64,000 nucleotides of DNA from G963674685 sp964591275 (GCA_964591275.1 CAZQAE010000016.1:9961-73960), one strand, 5' to 3'. Positions 8,785 through 18,044 are shown, counted from the first letter of the stretch. Made by a program: numbers and translations. Notes: generated by a model from the sequence alone, not told the origin.

Positions 8785-10083
8785 ATGACGCAAAAGTGCA
8801 CATTGGGATTGCCTGTCGCCACAATTTTTCTCGCTTTCGCTCTTCTTGCCGGGCAACCGGTATTGGCGCAAAGCGATGATGCGCTCATCACCCGGGAAAA
8901 CTGGGGCGCGCAGACAGGATTTGTCTCGGACCTAAACATTCCGGGATTTCAATCAGGCATGACCATTGACGCCGGCAATGTCGAGCAATTTAAGGATTAT
9001 TTGCCCGAGCCTGTGCTTTTGATGCTCAGAAAATACAAGCTGAAGATACGCACAAGGGATTACGCGCCCTATGCCCCGAGCGACGGTTACATCGCGGCGA
9101 CAAACAAGCACAGGGGCACAGCGCGCCTAGTCGAGATCGGCGACAGCACAAAAATTACGGGCCTGGAAAATTATCACGCGGGTCTGCCTTTTCCCGATCC
9201 GAAAACCGGTCGCGAGGTGGCGTGGAATTTTTTTAACAGTTACCACGGCGACGACGGCAAGCATGAGTTTGGCGTGTTCTGGATTTCAGCAAAAAAGGGC
9301 GTGGAAAGCAGTGAACGCTGGCGCTGGACGCTGATCAACAACTCGATGCATCGCACCGACATCGAGCCGATCCCGCGCCTGGAGAAGATCGCGAAAAAGA
9401 ATATTGCTGCCACATCGATCACGGAAATCCTTTCGCCCATGGATCGCAAGGGGCAAATGGCGCTGTACAATATTTACGATAATCCCGTGGAGCGGGAAGG
9501 CTGGATTTATATCCCGGCGCAGAGACGAACCATGCGCTTCACCAGTGAAAACCACGGCGAGTCCTGGAACAACACCGATCTTTTCTATGAGGATATTCGG
9601 GGATACTCGGGCAGGCCGGAATGGATGGATTGGAAGATATTAGCGAAAACGACGATGCTCGCGCCCATGTGCGCCGGCGTGAAATACGGTCCCGAGGCCG
9701 CGAAAGAAACCTATGATTTTGAAAATCCTCCCCATTGGAATCCACGCCTGAACTGGCAGCCACGCCCGGTTTATGTCCTGGAATTGACGCCGAAATTTAA
9801 GAAGTATCCCTATAGCAAACAAATCCTATTCGTGGATGCGCAAGGCTACTACGCGCACGCGAAGATAGCTTATGACCGCAAGGGCCAGCCCTGGAAACTG
9901 GTTCTTAACGCAACGAACGAATCTCTCGATCCTACGTCCAAGCCGCTTACTATCGCCACGTCGCTGGTGATCGACCTGCAGGCCGGGCACGCCACGGCCT
10001 TTCCCTGGTACGCTTATGAAGCGAATACCGGAGTGGATCCGAATATGTTTTCACTGACGACTTTGAGGAAACGCGCAAGATAA
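8785..10083 (+). CDS. DUF1329 exported protein
   Basis: The 432-residue protein starts with a clear signal peptide (hydrophobic segment to ~residue 28, ending V-L-A-Q). The body matches the DUF1329 layout: E-N-W-G early, a central W-R-W-T segment, then Y-E-D-I-R-G-Y-S-G-R-P-E-W-M-D-W-K and A-P-M-C-A-G. DUF1329 proteins are periplasmic or outer-membrane associated and often occur with DUF1302 and RND-type exporters; no such partner is adjacent here. The ATG at 8785 follows GGGGAA. An upstream in-frame ATG at 8704 would bury the signal peptide and is rejected. Confidence 0.8.
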   Translation: MTQKCTLGLPVATIFLAFALLAGQPVLAQSDDALITRENWGAQTGFVSDLNIPGFQSGMTIDAGNVEQFKDYLPEPVLLMLRKYKLKIRTRDYAPYAPSDGYIAATNKHRGTARLVEIGDSTKITGLENYHAGLPFPDPKTGREVAWNFFNSYHGDDGKHEFGVFWISAKKGVESSERWRWTLINNSMHRTDIEPIPRLEKIAKKNIAATSITEILSPMDRKGQMALYNIYDNPVEREGWIYIPAQRRTMRFTSENHGESWNNTDLFYEDIRGYSGRPEWMDWKILAKTTMLAPMCAGVKYGPEAAKETYDFENPPHWNPRLNWQPRPVYVLELTPKFKKYPYSKQILFVDAQGYYAHAKIAYDRKGQPWKLVLNATNESLDPTSKPLTIATSLVIDLQAGHATAFPWYAYEANTGVDPNMFSLTTLRKRAR

Positions 10084-10179
10084 TGGCCCGCGCAATTTTG
10101 TTGATTTCTAGGGAATTGCAATTTGACGGAGCCGCTTTTTTGTAGCAATCTCATGGACTCTATCCGGAGGTAAATACTC

Positions 10180-11220
10180 ATGTCGTTTCGCGTGATCGCC
10201 CTGACCGCCGCTTTTGTTTTTGTCCTTGCCGGCCTGGCCTTGGCGGGACCTTTCGTTGTCGTATCCGATTCCAAGGTGCTGCAGGCGCCCCAGGCGGATT
10301 CCAAAAGCATCGATGAGGTGCCCGAGGGAAATATCGTGGAAGTCACGCACCAGGCCGGAGATTATATGCGCGTTGAGTATGGTGTGAGCGGCAAGACCGG
10401 GTATCTTCCCGCCGGATCCTTGCAGCAGGCAAAAACAAGAGGCGGGCCCCTCGTGCCGATTCTGATCGCCGCCGCAACGCCGCTGGGGAAAATGGTGGCG
10501 AAGAAGACGACGGACTGGTTTAAGAACAAATTCGATATCGGCGAAAAAGGCGAGTTGGAAGAATCTTCAGGAAGCGTTGAACCCGGTCGGGAAATGACCG
10601 CCGTGGGCCGGGAGGGCGATTGGCTGAAAGTCATTTTGCCGGATGGAGCCATCGGCTATGTCAGGGATGCGGTGAACCTTTTGCCGATGCAAAATATTTC
10701 CTACGCGCCATCATCCACCATGGGGATATGGAAAAATTCCGATGCGATACCCGGCGAGGCCTCGGCGCTGGCCGTGCAGGTTGAAGTTCGGAAAACAGAC
10801 GGTGCGCCGGTTCCGCCCAATTCCACCTTAAAGCTGGGCGATGAATATAGAATCTACATCACGGCTTCAACGGATTGTTACGTGCGCGTCACTGCGGAAA
10901 CGCCGGACCAAAACCACGTTTGTCAGTATTACCCGAACCACTTTCCCGGAACGCAAACCTCCATCGTGTTCAAAGCGGGCAAAACCTATTCGGGCGAGAT
11001 GCTTCCGCAAGGGATGAATTTCAAGGTGGCTAAGCCTATCGGCGCAAAAGACATTTTGCGCATTGAAGCGACAAGCGCTGCGCCCTATCACTACGTCAAG
11101 CAGGGCGACGGCTGCGCGCCGACGCAAAAGTTTCGGGGCGGCGGTTTCTCCCGCGCGGGCGAGGTGAATAATCCAACGGCGCAGGTGCTCATCGAGTATC
11201 CTATCATCACCACCGAATGA
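10180..11220 (+). CDS. Exported SH3 / DUF4384 protein
   Basis: 346 residues with a Sec signal peptide (cut near A-L-A-G, ~residue 23). An SH3-like module (residues ~25-85; L-Q-A-P start, Y-M-R-V-E-Y, G-Y-L-P) is followed by a second SH3-like stretch (~130-165; W-L-K-V, G-Y-V-R). A DUF4384-like domain follows (~190-280) with Y-R-I-Y-I-T-A-S-T-D-C-Y-V-R-V and Y-Y-P-N. DUF4384 is often linked to surface signalling or peptidase systems; its ligand is unknown. The ribosome site is CGGAGG. Most likely a periplasmic wall-binding protein. Confidence 0.75.
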   Translation: MSFRVIALTAAFVFVLAGLALAGPFVVVSDSKVLQAPQADSKSIDEVPEGNIVEVTHQAGDYMRVEYGVSGKTGYLPAGSLQQAKTRGGPLVPILIAAATPLGKMVAKKTTDWFKNKFDIGEKGELEESSGSVEPGREMTAVGREGDWLKVILPDGAIGYVRDAVNLLPMQNISYAPSSTMGIWKNSDAIPGEASALAVQVEVRKTDGAPVPPNSTLKLGDEYRIYITASTDCYVRVTAETPDQNHVCQYYPNHFPGTQTSIVFKAGKTYSGEMLPQGMNFKVAKPIGAKDILRIEATSAAPYHYVKQGDGCAPTQKFRGGGFSRAGEVNNPTAQVLIEYPIITTE

Positions 11221-11445
11221 CGTGAGCCGCTGGTGATAACGGTGAGGCCGGGTTGTTCAACACCTTAGGAAAAGAGACAATGATCCAGTCTCAATCAGGT
11301 TGAGGCCAAATCATAAGTGCGAATTTTTTTTGACAGTACCAGTTTTTCAAGCGGAAAACTCCAGCGCTCCATGAAAGCCGTTACGGGTCGCTTGGATGAA
11401 AAAGAGTAGTAATTTTCGAAGAACCGAAATTACTAACATTATTAT

Positions 11446-12363
11446 TTATTCTCTAATTATTTGATTTCCTGAATATGCTTTGTCCAGAAAATTTTCATCT
11501 TCAACAAATGGAATTTTTAAGTAGAGAGGGAAATCTTCTATGGCGCGGCGACAGTTTAATCCAATATCAGATTCTATTGCTACCTTTGAGTGGAGATGTC
11601 TATACAGGTCATTACACAATATATCAGCCATGAAGGTCAAAGGCGAATTTTCTGTGTCGATTTCAATATCCATGATTGTCCTAATAGCATTGTCAAAGTT
11701 CGTTGCGGTGATGGTGATTTTTGCAAGATGCTTTTTTCCTTTGCTAACGTCATATCCTTTCACCGTTCGTTCATGTTCAGCTTGCGAGAGTTTCTCCAAG
11801 CATCTGCGGAGCTTCTTTTCAATACCAGGATCGATATGGTCAGAAACAATGAGCATATTTCCTCGTTCTTCTATTTTATTGAATTCATCTAACTGAATGA
11901 GGATATTTTCAAAAAGAATTTCATACAATGACTCTGAAGTGTTATGACTAGTAATTTGTATTGGTGAGCGTCTCAGGAGCATCGATTGTTTCTTTATCTC
12001 CTCTCTCCTTTTCCTTACGAAGAAAAAACCAAGGGAATAAATTGCTGTGTAGAAGATGAGAACCTGTTCATTTAATAGGAAGTTTTGAACTTTGTTGCGG
12101 GCTTGATGAAACTCGTCTTGTATTTCTTTTACGCCACACGATGCGATTGCCGAACAATGAGCTTTAAAACCATGTTGAGTGCAAAGAGTAATGAGGGAAC
12201 GAAGCATATTTTCAGCTTCAGTCTGAAAAGGTGCTAAGTTTGGTCCATCAAGGGCAAATCCAGCAATGATGCCGAAATCTACTTTTGACGGCTTGGATTT
12301 GACATATCCCTTTTCTCCGGCTTCATCGAAATAAAAGTATGTATCAGTGACTTTTATTGTCAT
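11446..12363 (-). CDS. DUF3800 domain protein
   Basis: A 305-residue protein whose N-terminus contains Y-F-D-E-A-G-E-K-G-Y, the DUF3800 motif, placed by others in the RNase H-like fold with the Asp as a likely metal ligand. A second acidic site (V-S-D-H) lies near residue 170. The gene is visibly more AT-rich than its neighbours and stands alone against the flanking + strand genes, suggesting horizontal acquisition. DUF3800 genes are frequent in mobile and defence-associated patches; a specific role cannot be assigned. Confidence 0.72.
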   Translation of the reverse strand: MTIKVTDTYFYFDEAGEKGYVKSKPSKVDFGIIAGFALDGPNLAPFQTEAENMLRSLITLCTQHGFKAHCSAIASCGVKEIQDEFHQARNKVQNFLLNEQVLIFYTAIYSLGFFFVRKRREEIKKQSMLLRRSPIQITSHNTSESLYEILFENILIQLDEFNKIEERGNMLIVSDHIDPGIEKKLRRCLEKLSQAEHERTVKGYDVSKGKKHLAKITITATNFDNAIRTIMDIEIDTENSPLTFMADILCNDLYRHLHSKVAIESDIGLNCRRAIEDFPLYLKIPFVEDENFLDKAYSGNQIIRE

Positions 12364-12412
12364 TATTGGTTACCTCAGAGTGCTTCGAAAAAATTGGTAA
12401 AAAACTCAAAAT

Positions 12413-12565
12413 TGGTGACAGAACATAATAATCCTTTGATTAGTGAGTATTGTGGTAATTGGTCTCCAGTCAATTTCTGTCTCCCAATTCCGTCTTGTTT
12501 TCTAATCATCCTTGGCTGCCTTCTTGCGTCGAGCTTTTGCATCCATGTCCCTTTTCTTGATTTTA
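12413..12565. repeat. Diverged dispersed repeat, copy 1
   Basis: About 150 bp matching 13760-13920. The best core is 12443-12499, sharing GTGAGTATTGT and CAATTTCTGTCTCCCA-like strings at about three-quarters identity by eye. It overlaps a 97-residue minus-strand reading frame of doubtful reality. Similarity continues to a CTTTTGCATCC / TTTTTGCACCT segment. Confidence 0.65.
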
Positions 12566-12812
12566 TGAAGATAACACAAATTTCGGCGATCAACAAATTA
12601 TTATCGCGTGTCCAGGTATAATTTCTTTGGGCAAGCCGAGCATTTCGCATGGCGAAATTTTTAGTCATTGAGAAAACACCCCTTTTCGAACTTGGCGCTG
12701 ACGAAGGGCATGCTTATAAATTCCTTGTTCGCGGCGCTGATATCGACCTGGTTTTATACAATGCGTTGATCTTACGGCAAACGAACTGCGCTACATTGTT
12801 ATAATGTGTCTG

Positions 12813-13685
12813 TCACGTTTCGAATTGTACACCCGTGTGAAGGGCATGAAGCCTCGGACCCAATTCAGATTTCATGACTTGGAATGCCTCGTTTCCGGTG
12901 CAGTGACCGGTATAAATCGCGCCGGTGACTTCTTGTCCAAGCCTAAGCGCCAACTGACGGATTTCGCTTTCGGGAGCCGACATACGCTCAGAGCGAGGCA
13001 GGTTCAAGTGGAAACCGCCGACTATTGAACGAATGGGCCTTTCCGCCTTTTGCCCGCGCACGGCCTCTAGCATATTCAATATTCCGGAGTGCGCGCAGCC
13101 GGAGAAAACCACCGCCTCGGCATCTTGCTCCACGACCAATAGCAATTCGTGGCTGAAGTCATCCAGCACAAAATGGTTTTTGCGTTTAACCAGAAGATTC
13201 CGGTTGCCTTTGGCCAAGGGATGGGTGCGTGGAATCGTGGTCAGCACATGCACGCTGTCAGAAAGGTCGATGGGGGCGTCGATCCACTGGATCCGGTCAG
13301 AAAAACGCCCCAGCACCTCTGCGTCCAGACCGATGTAACGCGTGAGTAGTCCTGTGCGATGCACCAGGTCAGGCAATCCGGGCGTCAAGCTGCCGTAGAA
13401 AGGGCTGTCGGCGCCACGCTTGATGATTGCCTTTGCCCGGTGGTTACGTTGGAAAAAGGCCTCCAGGCCGCCGCCATGATCATAGTGGCCGTGAGAAAGC
13501 ACCAGCCACTCGACAGCCTCCAGGTCAATCCCCATGGCCTCCGCATTCAGCGCAAAACGACCGCTGGCTCCCGTGTCCATCAGGATCGTTGTCTGTTTCG
13601 TTTCGATCAACAACGAAAGGCCAAACTCCGGTTCAAGGTTTGCGTGGGGACCCGGTGAATTTTCCACAAGGACGGTAATTTTCAA
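12813..13685 (-). CDS. MBL-fold metallo-hydrolase
   Basis: 290 residues. The metal-binding motif S-H-G-H-Y-D-H-G-G (His65, His67, Asp69, His70) follows the hydrophobic strand L-L-I-E-T and D-T-G (residues 37-39). A later G-C-A-H-S-G and a C-terminal T-G-H-C-T-G carry further likely ligands. The layout is that of the MBL subgroup often annotated as methanopterin-type beta-RFAP or dihydropteroate-like hydrolases; the substrate is unknown. It stands alone between two copies of a dispersed repeat, which hints at insertion as a unit. Confidence 0.85.
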   Translation of the reverse strand: MKITVLVENSPGPHANLEPEFGLSLLIETKQTTILMDTGASGRFALNAEAMGIDLEAVEWLVLSHGHYDHGGGLEAFFQRNHRAKAIIKRGADSPFYGSLTPGLPDLVHRTGLLTRYIGLDAEVLGRFSDRIQWIDAPIDLSDSVHVLTTIPRTHPLAKGNRNLLVKRKNHFVLDDFSHELLLVVEQDAEAVVFSGCAHSGILNMLEAVRGQKAERPIRSIVGGFHLNLPRSERMSAPESEIRQLALRLGQEVTGAIYTGHCTGNEAFQVMKSELGPRLHALHTGVQFET

Positions 13686-13759
13686 TGGATGCTCTCTTTC
13701 GTTGCTGTACGCTTAAGATGATTCCCATCCCGAGCATGGGAAGTCGTTTGAAAACAACA

Positions 13760-13920
13760 GGTGACAATCACCTAATATATCTTTGGAATGTGAGTATTGT
13801 TGCAAAATAGTTCCGGTCGATTTCTGTCTCCCATTTCCGCCTTGTCTAGCGCCTTTATTTTGCTGAATTTTTGCTTCGAATTTTTGCACCTGCGCCTCAT
13901 TTCTCGATTCTTTTCTATAC
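13760..13920. repeat. Diverged dispersed repeat, copy 2
   Basis: Second copy of the element at 12413-12565, in the same orientation, with its core at 13790-13846 including GATTTCTGTCTCCCA. The two copies bracket the MBL-fold gene. A 107-residue minus-strand reading frame across it is probably not a gene. Confidence 0.65.
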
Positions 13921-14039
13921 CATGAAATCCGGAGGTCATCAAAGGAAATTCTCCAAGATCGGCCAAAAGGAAAATTGGGGCCACCAATTAGACTGGTTTT
14001 TTCGGATCGATAATTTTTTGGTTTTGCCAAAAGCACCGT

Positions 14040-14332
14040 TTTCTGAGCCGCGAATGTCCAGTCGCATCTGATGCTTTAGCGAAGGTGCGACAATGAGCGG
14101 GTATGCACCTACCCGGCAACAACGCATTCTCCGGCAAAATCCGTGCGTACACGAACTTGGCGGCGTGAAACAAGCGGTTATCGAACAATCACCCGCTCAC
14201 TCATCGCCTGTTGGCGATTTTGTCGTTCGCGGCTCTGTTTCGCTGCCTGACGGCGATTTTGTCGTTCGCGGCTCGGTTTCGTTCTCGCGGAGGGCTGCAC
14301 GGGTTAGGTGTCTACAAATTCCACCCGGATGA
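14040..14332. repeat. Palindromic dispersed repeat cluster, copy 1
   Basis: Contains TCTGAGCCGCGAATGTCCAG (14041-14060), a GTCGCA...TGCGAC hairpin, then CAATGAGCGGG. Further on lie CCCGCTCACTCATCGCC, an ATCGCC/GGCGAT hairpin, and two tandem 39-bp units (starting 14213 and 14252) built on GGCGATTTTGTCGTTCGCGG. The same strings recur at 54196-54430. Nothing in it looks protein-coding. Confidence 0.8.
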
Positions 14333-14362
14333 TTCGCAGTCTAGCGCAAGAAAACTCTAATC

Positions 14363-14392
14363 TTGACCTTGCTCAATAATATGCGGTATGTA
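14363..14392 (+). promoter_or_regulatory. Possible sigma-70 promoter for the lipid kinase gene
   Basis: TTGACC at 14363-14368 and TATGTA at 14387-14392 are 18 bp apart, 55 bp before the ATG at 14447. Based only on matches to consensus boxes. Confidence 0.35.
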
Positions 14393-14446
14393 ACGTTGTT
14401 AGTCAGGCCTTAGAGTAGAACTTGAGCGATAGAGGTTTTAGGCGAT

Positions 14447-15487
14447 ATGGATGAAAAAAAAGTTGAAAACACCGCCGTCATTTTAAACGCCAATGCGCGA
14501 AAAGTGACGCGGAAAATCAAAAGGCAGACCGAGCAGTTCATTCCCAAAGCCCAGCTCTACGTGTCTCACAGTTATGATGAGGCCAGGACCGCCATTAGCG
14601 ACATCGTGGAAAAAGGCTATCAGACCGTTTTTTGCGGCGGCGGCGACGGCACGCTCGTCAATACCATCACGCAGTTCAAGGAATACATCGATCAAAAAAA
14701 TAAAGAGGTGCAAAGCGCCGTGGCGCAATACAAGTTTCCGACCCTGGGCGTTCTTAAACTGGGGACGGGCAACGGCATCTCGGGAATGATTGGCAATCCG
14801 AAGGGACTGAGTCCATTGCGTTCTTTCAACTCCGGCGAAAAGTCGAGCCTGATGAAGTTGAATCTGATCGAGTCGGAAAAGAAGCAATTTCACTTTGCGG
14901 GGCTGGGGTGGGATGCGGCCATCATCAACGATTACCATGCGATGAGAGAGCGTTTCTCAAAAGTTCTGGTCGCCGGAAGGCTCATGGAAGGCTTCCGGGG
15001 CTACATCGCGTCCATGGCTGTGAAGACCGTGCCGAGGGAACTATTCCGCCGTCGGCCCCCGAACGTCCGCGTCATCAACGAGGGCGACCAAGTTTATAAT
15101 ATGCGCCTGAACAAACCCGCGGAGTTGATGCAGTACAAGCGCGGCGACACGATCTATGAAGGTCCGGTCAGCGTTCTAGGCGCCGGAACTTCCCCTTTCT
15201 ACGGCTATAATCTGGTGGCCTTTCCCTTCGCGCGCCTCAAGGAAGGTTATATGAATTTCCGCATCATTAATGCGGGCGTAGTGGAATGCGTGATGCGGAG
15301 TCCGTGGATATTCCGCGGTCGTTATCAGTCGAAAAACTTCCTGGACTTTCTGGCCACAAAAGTTCGCATGGAATTTGACCAACCCATGCCCCTGCACATC
15401 GGCGGCGACGCCAGCGGCTACCGCGAATCCATCACCTTTTCCATGAGCGACCTGTCGGTGAACATCCTGGATTATTCGCGAGCTTGA
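14447..15487 (+). CDS. Diacylglycerol/lipid kinase family protein (YegS/DgkB-like)
   Basis: 346 residues. The catalytic-domain motif F-C-G-G-G-D-G-T-L-V-N (GGGDGT at residues ~64-69) follows an N-terminal V-I-L-N-A-N-A-R strand; L-K-L-G-T-G-N-G is the second nucleotide-site motif. The C-terminal beta-sandwich portion is present (G-A-G-T-S-P-F-Y-G near residue 245; H-I-G-G-D-A-S-G near 323). The family phosphorylates diacylglycerol, sphingoid bases or related lipids; the substrate here is unknown. A KDSR-like reductase elsewhere in the window makes a sphingoid substrate imaginable but unproven. It appears monocistronic. Confidence 0.85.
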   Translation: MDEKKVENTAVILNANARKVTRKIKRQTEQFIPKAQLYVSHSYDEARTAISDIVEKGYQTVFCGGGDGTLVNTITQFKEYIDQKNKEVQSAVAQYKFPTLGVLKLGTGNGISGMIGNPKGLSPLRSFNSGEKSSLMKLNLIESEKKQFHFAGLGWDAAIINDYHAMRERFSKVLVAGRLMEGFRGYIASMAVKTVPRELFRRRPPNVRVINEGDQVYNMRLNKPAELMQYKRGDTIYEGPVSVLGAGTSPFYGYNLVAFPFARLKEGYMNFRIINAGVVECVMRSPWIFRGRYQSKNFLDFLATKVRMEFDQPMPLHIGGDASGYRESITFSMSDLSVNILDYSRA

Positions 15488-15572
15488 TTGTTTTCATCAT
15501 TCGGGTGTGCGCTTATTCTTTCATCGCCAGTGATCATTGCCGCGTAATTTCATGTCTTAATAATCCGATTTA

Positions 15573-15609
15573 TTGACAGGCGAGCGGATCATTGGGCAAA
15601 GTGATCCGC
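15573..15609 (+). promoter_or_regulatory. TTGACA box with adjacent perfect inverted repeat (possible operator)
   Basis: TTGACA at 15573-15578 is followed by an 8-bp perfect inverted repeat, GCGGATCA (15584-15591) and TGATCCGC (15602-15609), 51 bp before the ABC transporter start. It could be a repressor site overlapping the promoter or a leader hairpin. Confidence 0.4.
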
Positions 15610-15660
15610 CATTGCCATGGATTTTGAAAATTCATTGAAGTCACAAGAGTAAAATCCAAA

Positions 15661-17211
15661 ATGCAACGCATCACGCCCATTTTACGCGCTTTCTCGCTCG
15701 CCTGCCTGGCACTCTTTATGACTGTCGCAGTCGCCGGCGCGCAGCCGGGCAAAGCTGAATCTTCAAAGGAATCCTTATCCCTGGCCATGTCCGGGGCCTT
15801 TCAACCCTTCTCAACCACTGATGAAAAGGGTCGGCTGGTCGGCTTCGACGCCGACATCGCCCGGGAGATCGCGATTCGTCTCGACCTAAAACCACAGCTC
15901 GTGCAAACCGATTGGGCCGGGATACAGGCGGGGCTGCAAAGCGGCAAATATGATCTGATCTGCGGTTCGATGGCCATAACCGACGAGCGCCTGAAGACCA
16001 TGCATTTCACGCTACCCTATTACGTCAGCGGGGCGCAGGTCTTCGCCAAAAAGGGCGTTATAGATTTCGCGGGAATCCGTATCGGGATATTAGAGGATTC
16101 CACGTATTCGAAATACATCAATGAGCATCCCGAAAAATTTCCCGATGCAATTGTCGTAAACTATGGTAGCGAGGCGGAGATCGTGGCCGCCATGAACACC
16201 GACAAGATTGACGCCTTTATCTCGGATCGCATCGTCGGCGGATTTTACATCGCCAAGGGAAGCGCCGGAGATATCTTTCCCTTCGGTCCCCTGCTTTATG
16301 AGGAGGCTTGCGGGATCGCCGCCAGGCAGGACTCGGCAAAGCTGGTTCACCGCATCAACGACGTCCTTTTCCAGATGATCCGAGACGGCGCGTACGCGAA
16401 AATTTACGCCAAATGGGTCGGCGCCGATCCGGATTTGGAAGTGCTCCTGACCTCCTGGGGTCGCTACGCGAAAAAAATTCCGCCCATAAAAAGCGAAAGC
16501 GCGGCAACCGGCGCGAAGCCTCAGTTTGCCGAACAGGCCTCCGCCATGCTGCCGCTACTTGCCAAAGGCGCCATCCTTACGGTGGAACTAACCCTCATTA
16601 CCGCCATCCTCGCACTCCTGACCGGTTCGCTTATCGGCGTGGGGACCACCTCGCGCCGGTGGTGGATTAAGGGTGCGGCCAAGACCTATATTTGGGTGGT
16701 TCGAGGTACGCCTCTTCTTGTGCAGCTTTTCATGTCCTACTTCGTCTTGGCGACTGTGATCAATCGTGCGGCGGGAGTCGAAATAATCGGTGCTTTCGGC
16801 GCGGCGCTGATCGCCCTGATCGTGAACACTACGGCCTACAACGCGGAAACTTTGCGGGGTGGGATCAACGCGGTGGACACAGGCCAGTGGGATGCGGCGG
16901 CATCGTTGGGAATGACCCGGCTCCGGATCATGCGCCGGGTGATTTTGCCCCAGGCCTTTCGCGATTCGCTGCCGTCTTTGGGAAACAATCTGGTAGTGCT
17001 GACCAAAGACACCTCCCTGGTCGGGGCCATAACCCTCATCGAACTGACCTATTCGGCCCGCAACATCGTCTTTCAAACTGGGCAGGCCTTTTTGCCTTTC
17101 CTGCTGGCTGCGGGTTTTTATCTGCTAATAATCTCGGTCATCACGGTTTCCATGAAGGCGTGGGAGCGATACCTGCAGCGATCCCGGCAGGCGGTTGGGA
17201 GGTCGATCTGA
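15661..17211 (+). CDS. Polar amino-acid ABC transporter: binding protein fused to permease
   Basis: 516 residues combining two normally separate subunits. Residues 1-28 are a signal peptide (A-G-A-Q). Residues ~38-270 are a type 3 solute-binding domain (G-F-D-A-D-I-A-R-E-I-A; D-L-I-C-G-S-M-A-I-T-D-E-R). Residues ~295-510 are an integral membrane permease domain (W-V-V-R-G-T-P-L-L-V-Q-L; the EAA-type loop A-A-S-L-G-M-T ending I-L-P-Q-A-F). Such fusions occur in the glutamine/polar amino acid family and tether the binding protein to the channel. The stop overlaps the ATPase start by one base (TGATG). Confidence 0.92.
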   Translation: MQRITPILRAFSLACLALFMTVAVAGAQPGKAESSKESLSLAMSGAFQPFSTTDEKGRLVGFDADIAREIAIRLDLKPQLVQTDWAGIQAGLQSGKYDLICGSMAITDERLKTMHFTLPYYVSGAQVFAKKGVIDFAGIRIGILEDSTYSKYINEHPEKFPDAIVVNYGSEAEIVAAMNTDKIDAFISDRIVGGFYIAKGSAGDIFPFGPLLYEEACGIAARQDSAKLVHRINDVLFQMIRDGAYAKIYAKWVGADPDLEVLLTSWGRYAKKIPPIKSESAATGAKPQFAEQASAMLPLLAKGAILTVELTLITAILALLTGSLIGVGTTSRRWWIKGAAKTYIWVVRGTPLLVQLFMSYFVLATVINRAAGVEIIGAFGAALIALIVNTTAYNAETLRGGINAVDTGQWDAAASLGMTRLRIMRRVILPQAFRDSLPSLGNNLVVLTKDTSLVGAITLIELTYSARNIVFQTGQAFLPFLLAAGFYLLIISVITVSMKAWERYLQRSRQAVGRSI

Positions 17212-17978
17212 TGAGCGGGCAAAAGAAGATCGAAATCCGTGTGCAGGGTTTGAAAAAACAATTCGGCGATCTCGCAGTACTGAAAGGCGTGGATTTTTCG
17301 GTCAACGAGCATGAGGTCGTGGCGCTGATCGGCCCGTCGGGATCGGGGAAAAGCACCTTGCTGCGCTGTCTTAATCTGCTGGAATTTCCCGATGCCGGGA
17401 AAATATTCGTCAAAGACGCGCCTGTGGAATATCAAACCATGACGCCGACTCAGCTTACGCAGCACCGCACGCGCATGGGCATGGTATTTCAGCATTTCCA
17501 TCTCTTCCCTCATCGCAACGCGCTGCAAAACGTCATTGAAGGTCCCGTGCATGTACGCGGCCTGAAGGAATCAGAAGCCACCGAAAAGGGAAAAGCGCTG
17601 CTCAATCAGGTCGGCTTGCAGGACAAGTACGAGGCCTGGCCGTCGCAACTGTCCGGCGGGCAGAAACAGCGTGTGGCCATCGCGCGCGCCCTGGCTATGA
17701 ATCCGGAGGTTCTTCTCCTCGACGAGATCACCAGCGCTCTGGATGTGGAGATGATTTCCGGCATCAATGATCTGCTCACCGACCTTGCCATGAAGGGGAT
17801 GACCATGGTCATCGTCACGCACGACCTGGGTTTTGCACGGCGCGCGGCAGGCAAAATCTGCTTTCTCGACGACGGGGAAATCATCGAATCCGGCGCCCCG
17901 GAAGATTTGCTGGACCATCCAAAAGAAAAGCGCGTCAAGGAGTTTCTGCGCGCCGTGCAAAGCACACCTCTAGCGTAG
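17211..17978 (+). CDS. glnQ: Polar amino-acid ABC transporter ATPase
   Basis: 255 residues from the ATG that overlaps the permease stop. It has Walker A G-P-S-G-S-G-K-S-T (residues 41-49), signature L-S-G-G-Q-K-Q-R (147-154), Walker B V-L-L-L-D-E (167-172), and the H-loop V-T-H-D. A longer reading frame extends upstream through the permease gene, but that part is out of register with the family. With the fused upstream protein it makes a complete importer. The symbol reflects family resemblance; the substrate may be Gln, Glu or another polar amino acid. Confidence 0.92.
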   Translation: MSGQKKIEIRVQGLKKQFGDLAVLKGVDFSVNEHEVVALIGPSGSGKSTLLRCLNLLEFPDAGKIFVKDAPVEYQTMTPTQLTQHRTRMGMVFQHFHLFPHRNALQNVIEGPVHVRGLKESEATEKGKALLNQVGLQDKYEAWPSQLSGGQKQRVAIARALAMNPEVLLLDEITSALDVEMISGINDLLTDLAMKGMTMVIVTHDLGFARRAAGKICFLDDGEIIESGAPEDLLDHPKEKRVKEFLRAVQSTPLA

Positions 17979-18044
17979 CTTTGGTATTTGATTACACTCA
18001 TTTCATTGACAAAGCGCGAACTTCTCTGACACCCTATCACTCCC

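Noticed and set aside
12375..12668. 97-residue minus-strand frame
   Set aside because: Coincides with a dispersed repeat, and the matching frame at 13713-14036 does not conserve protein better than DNA. Treated as repeat.
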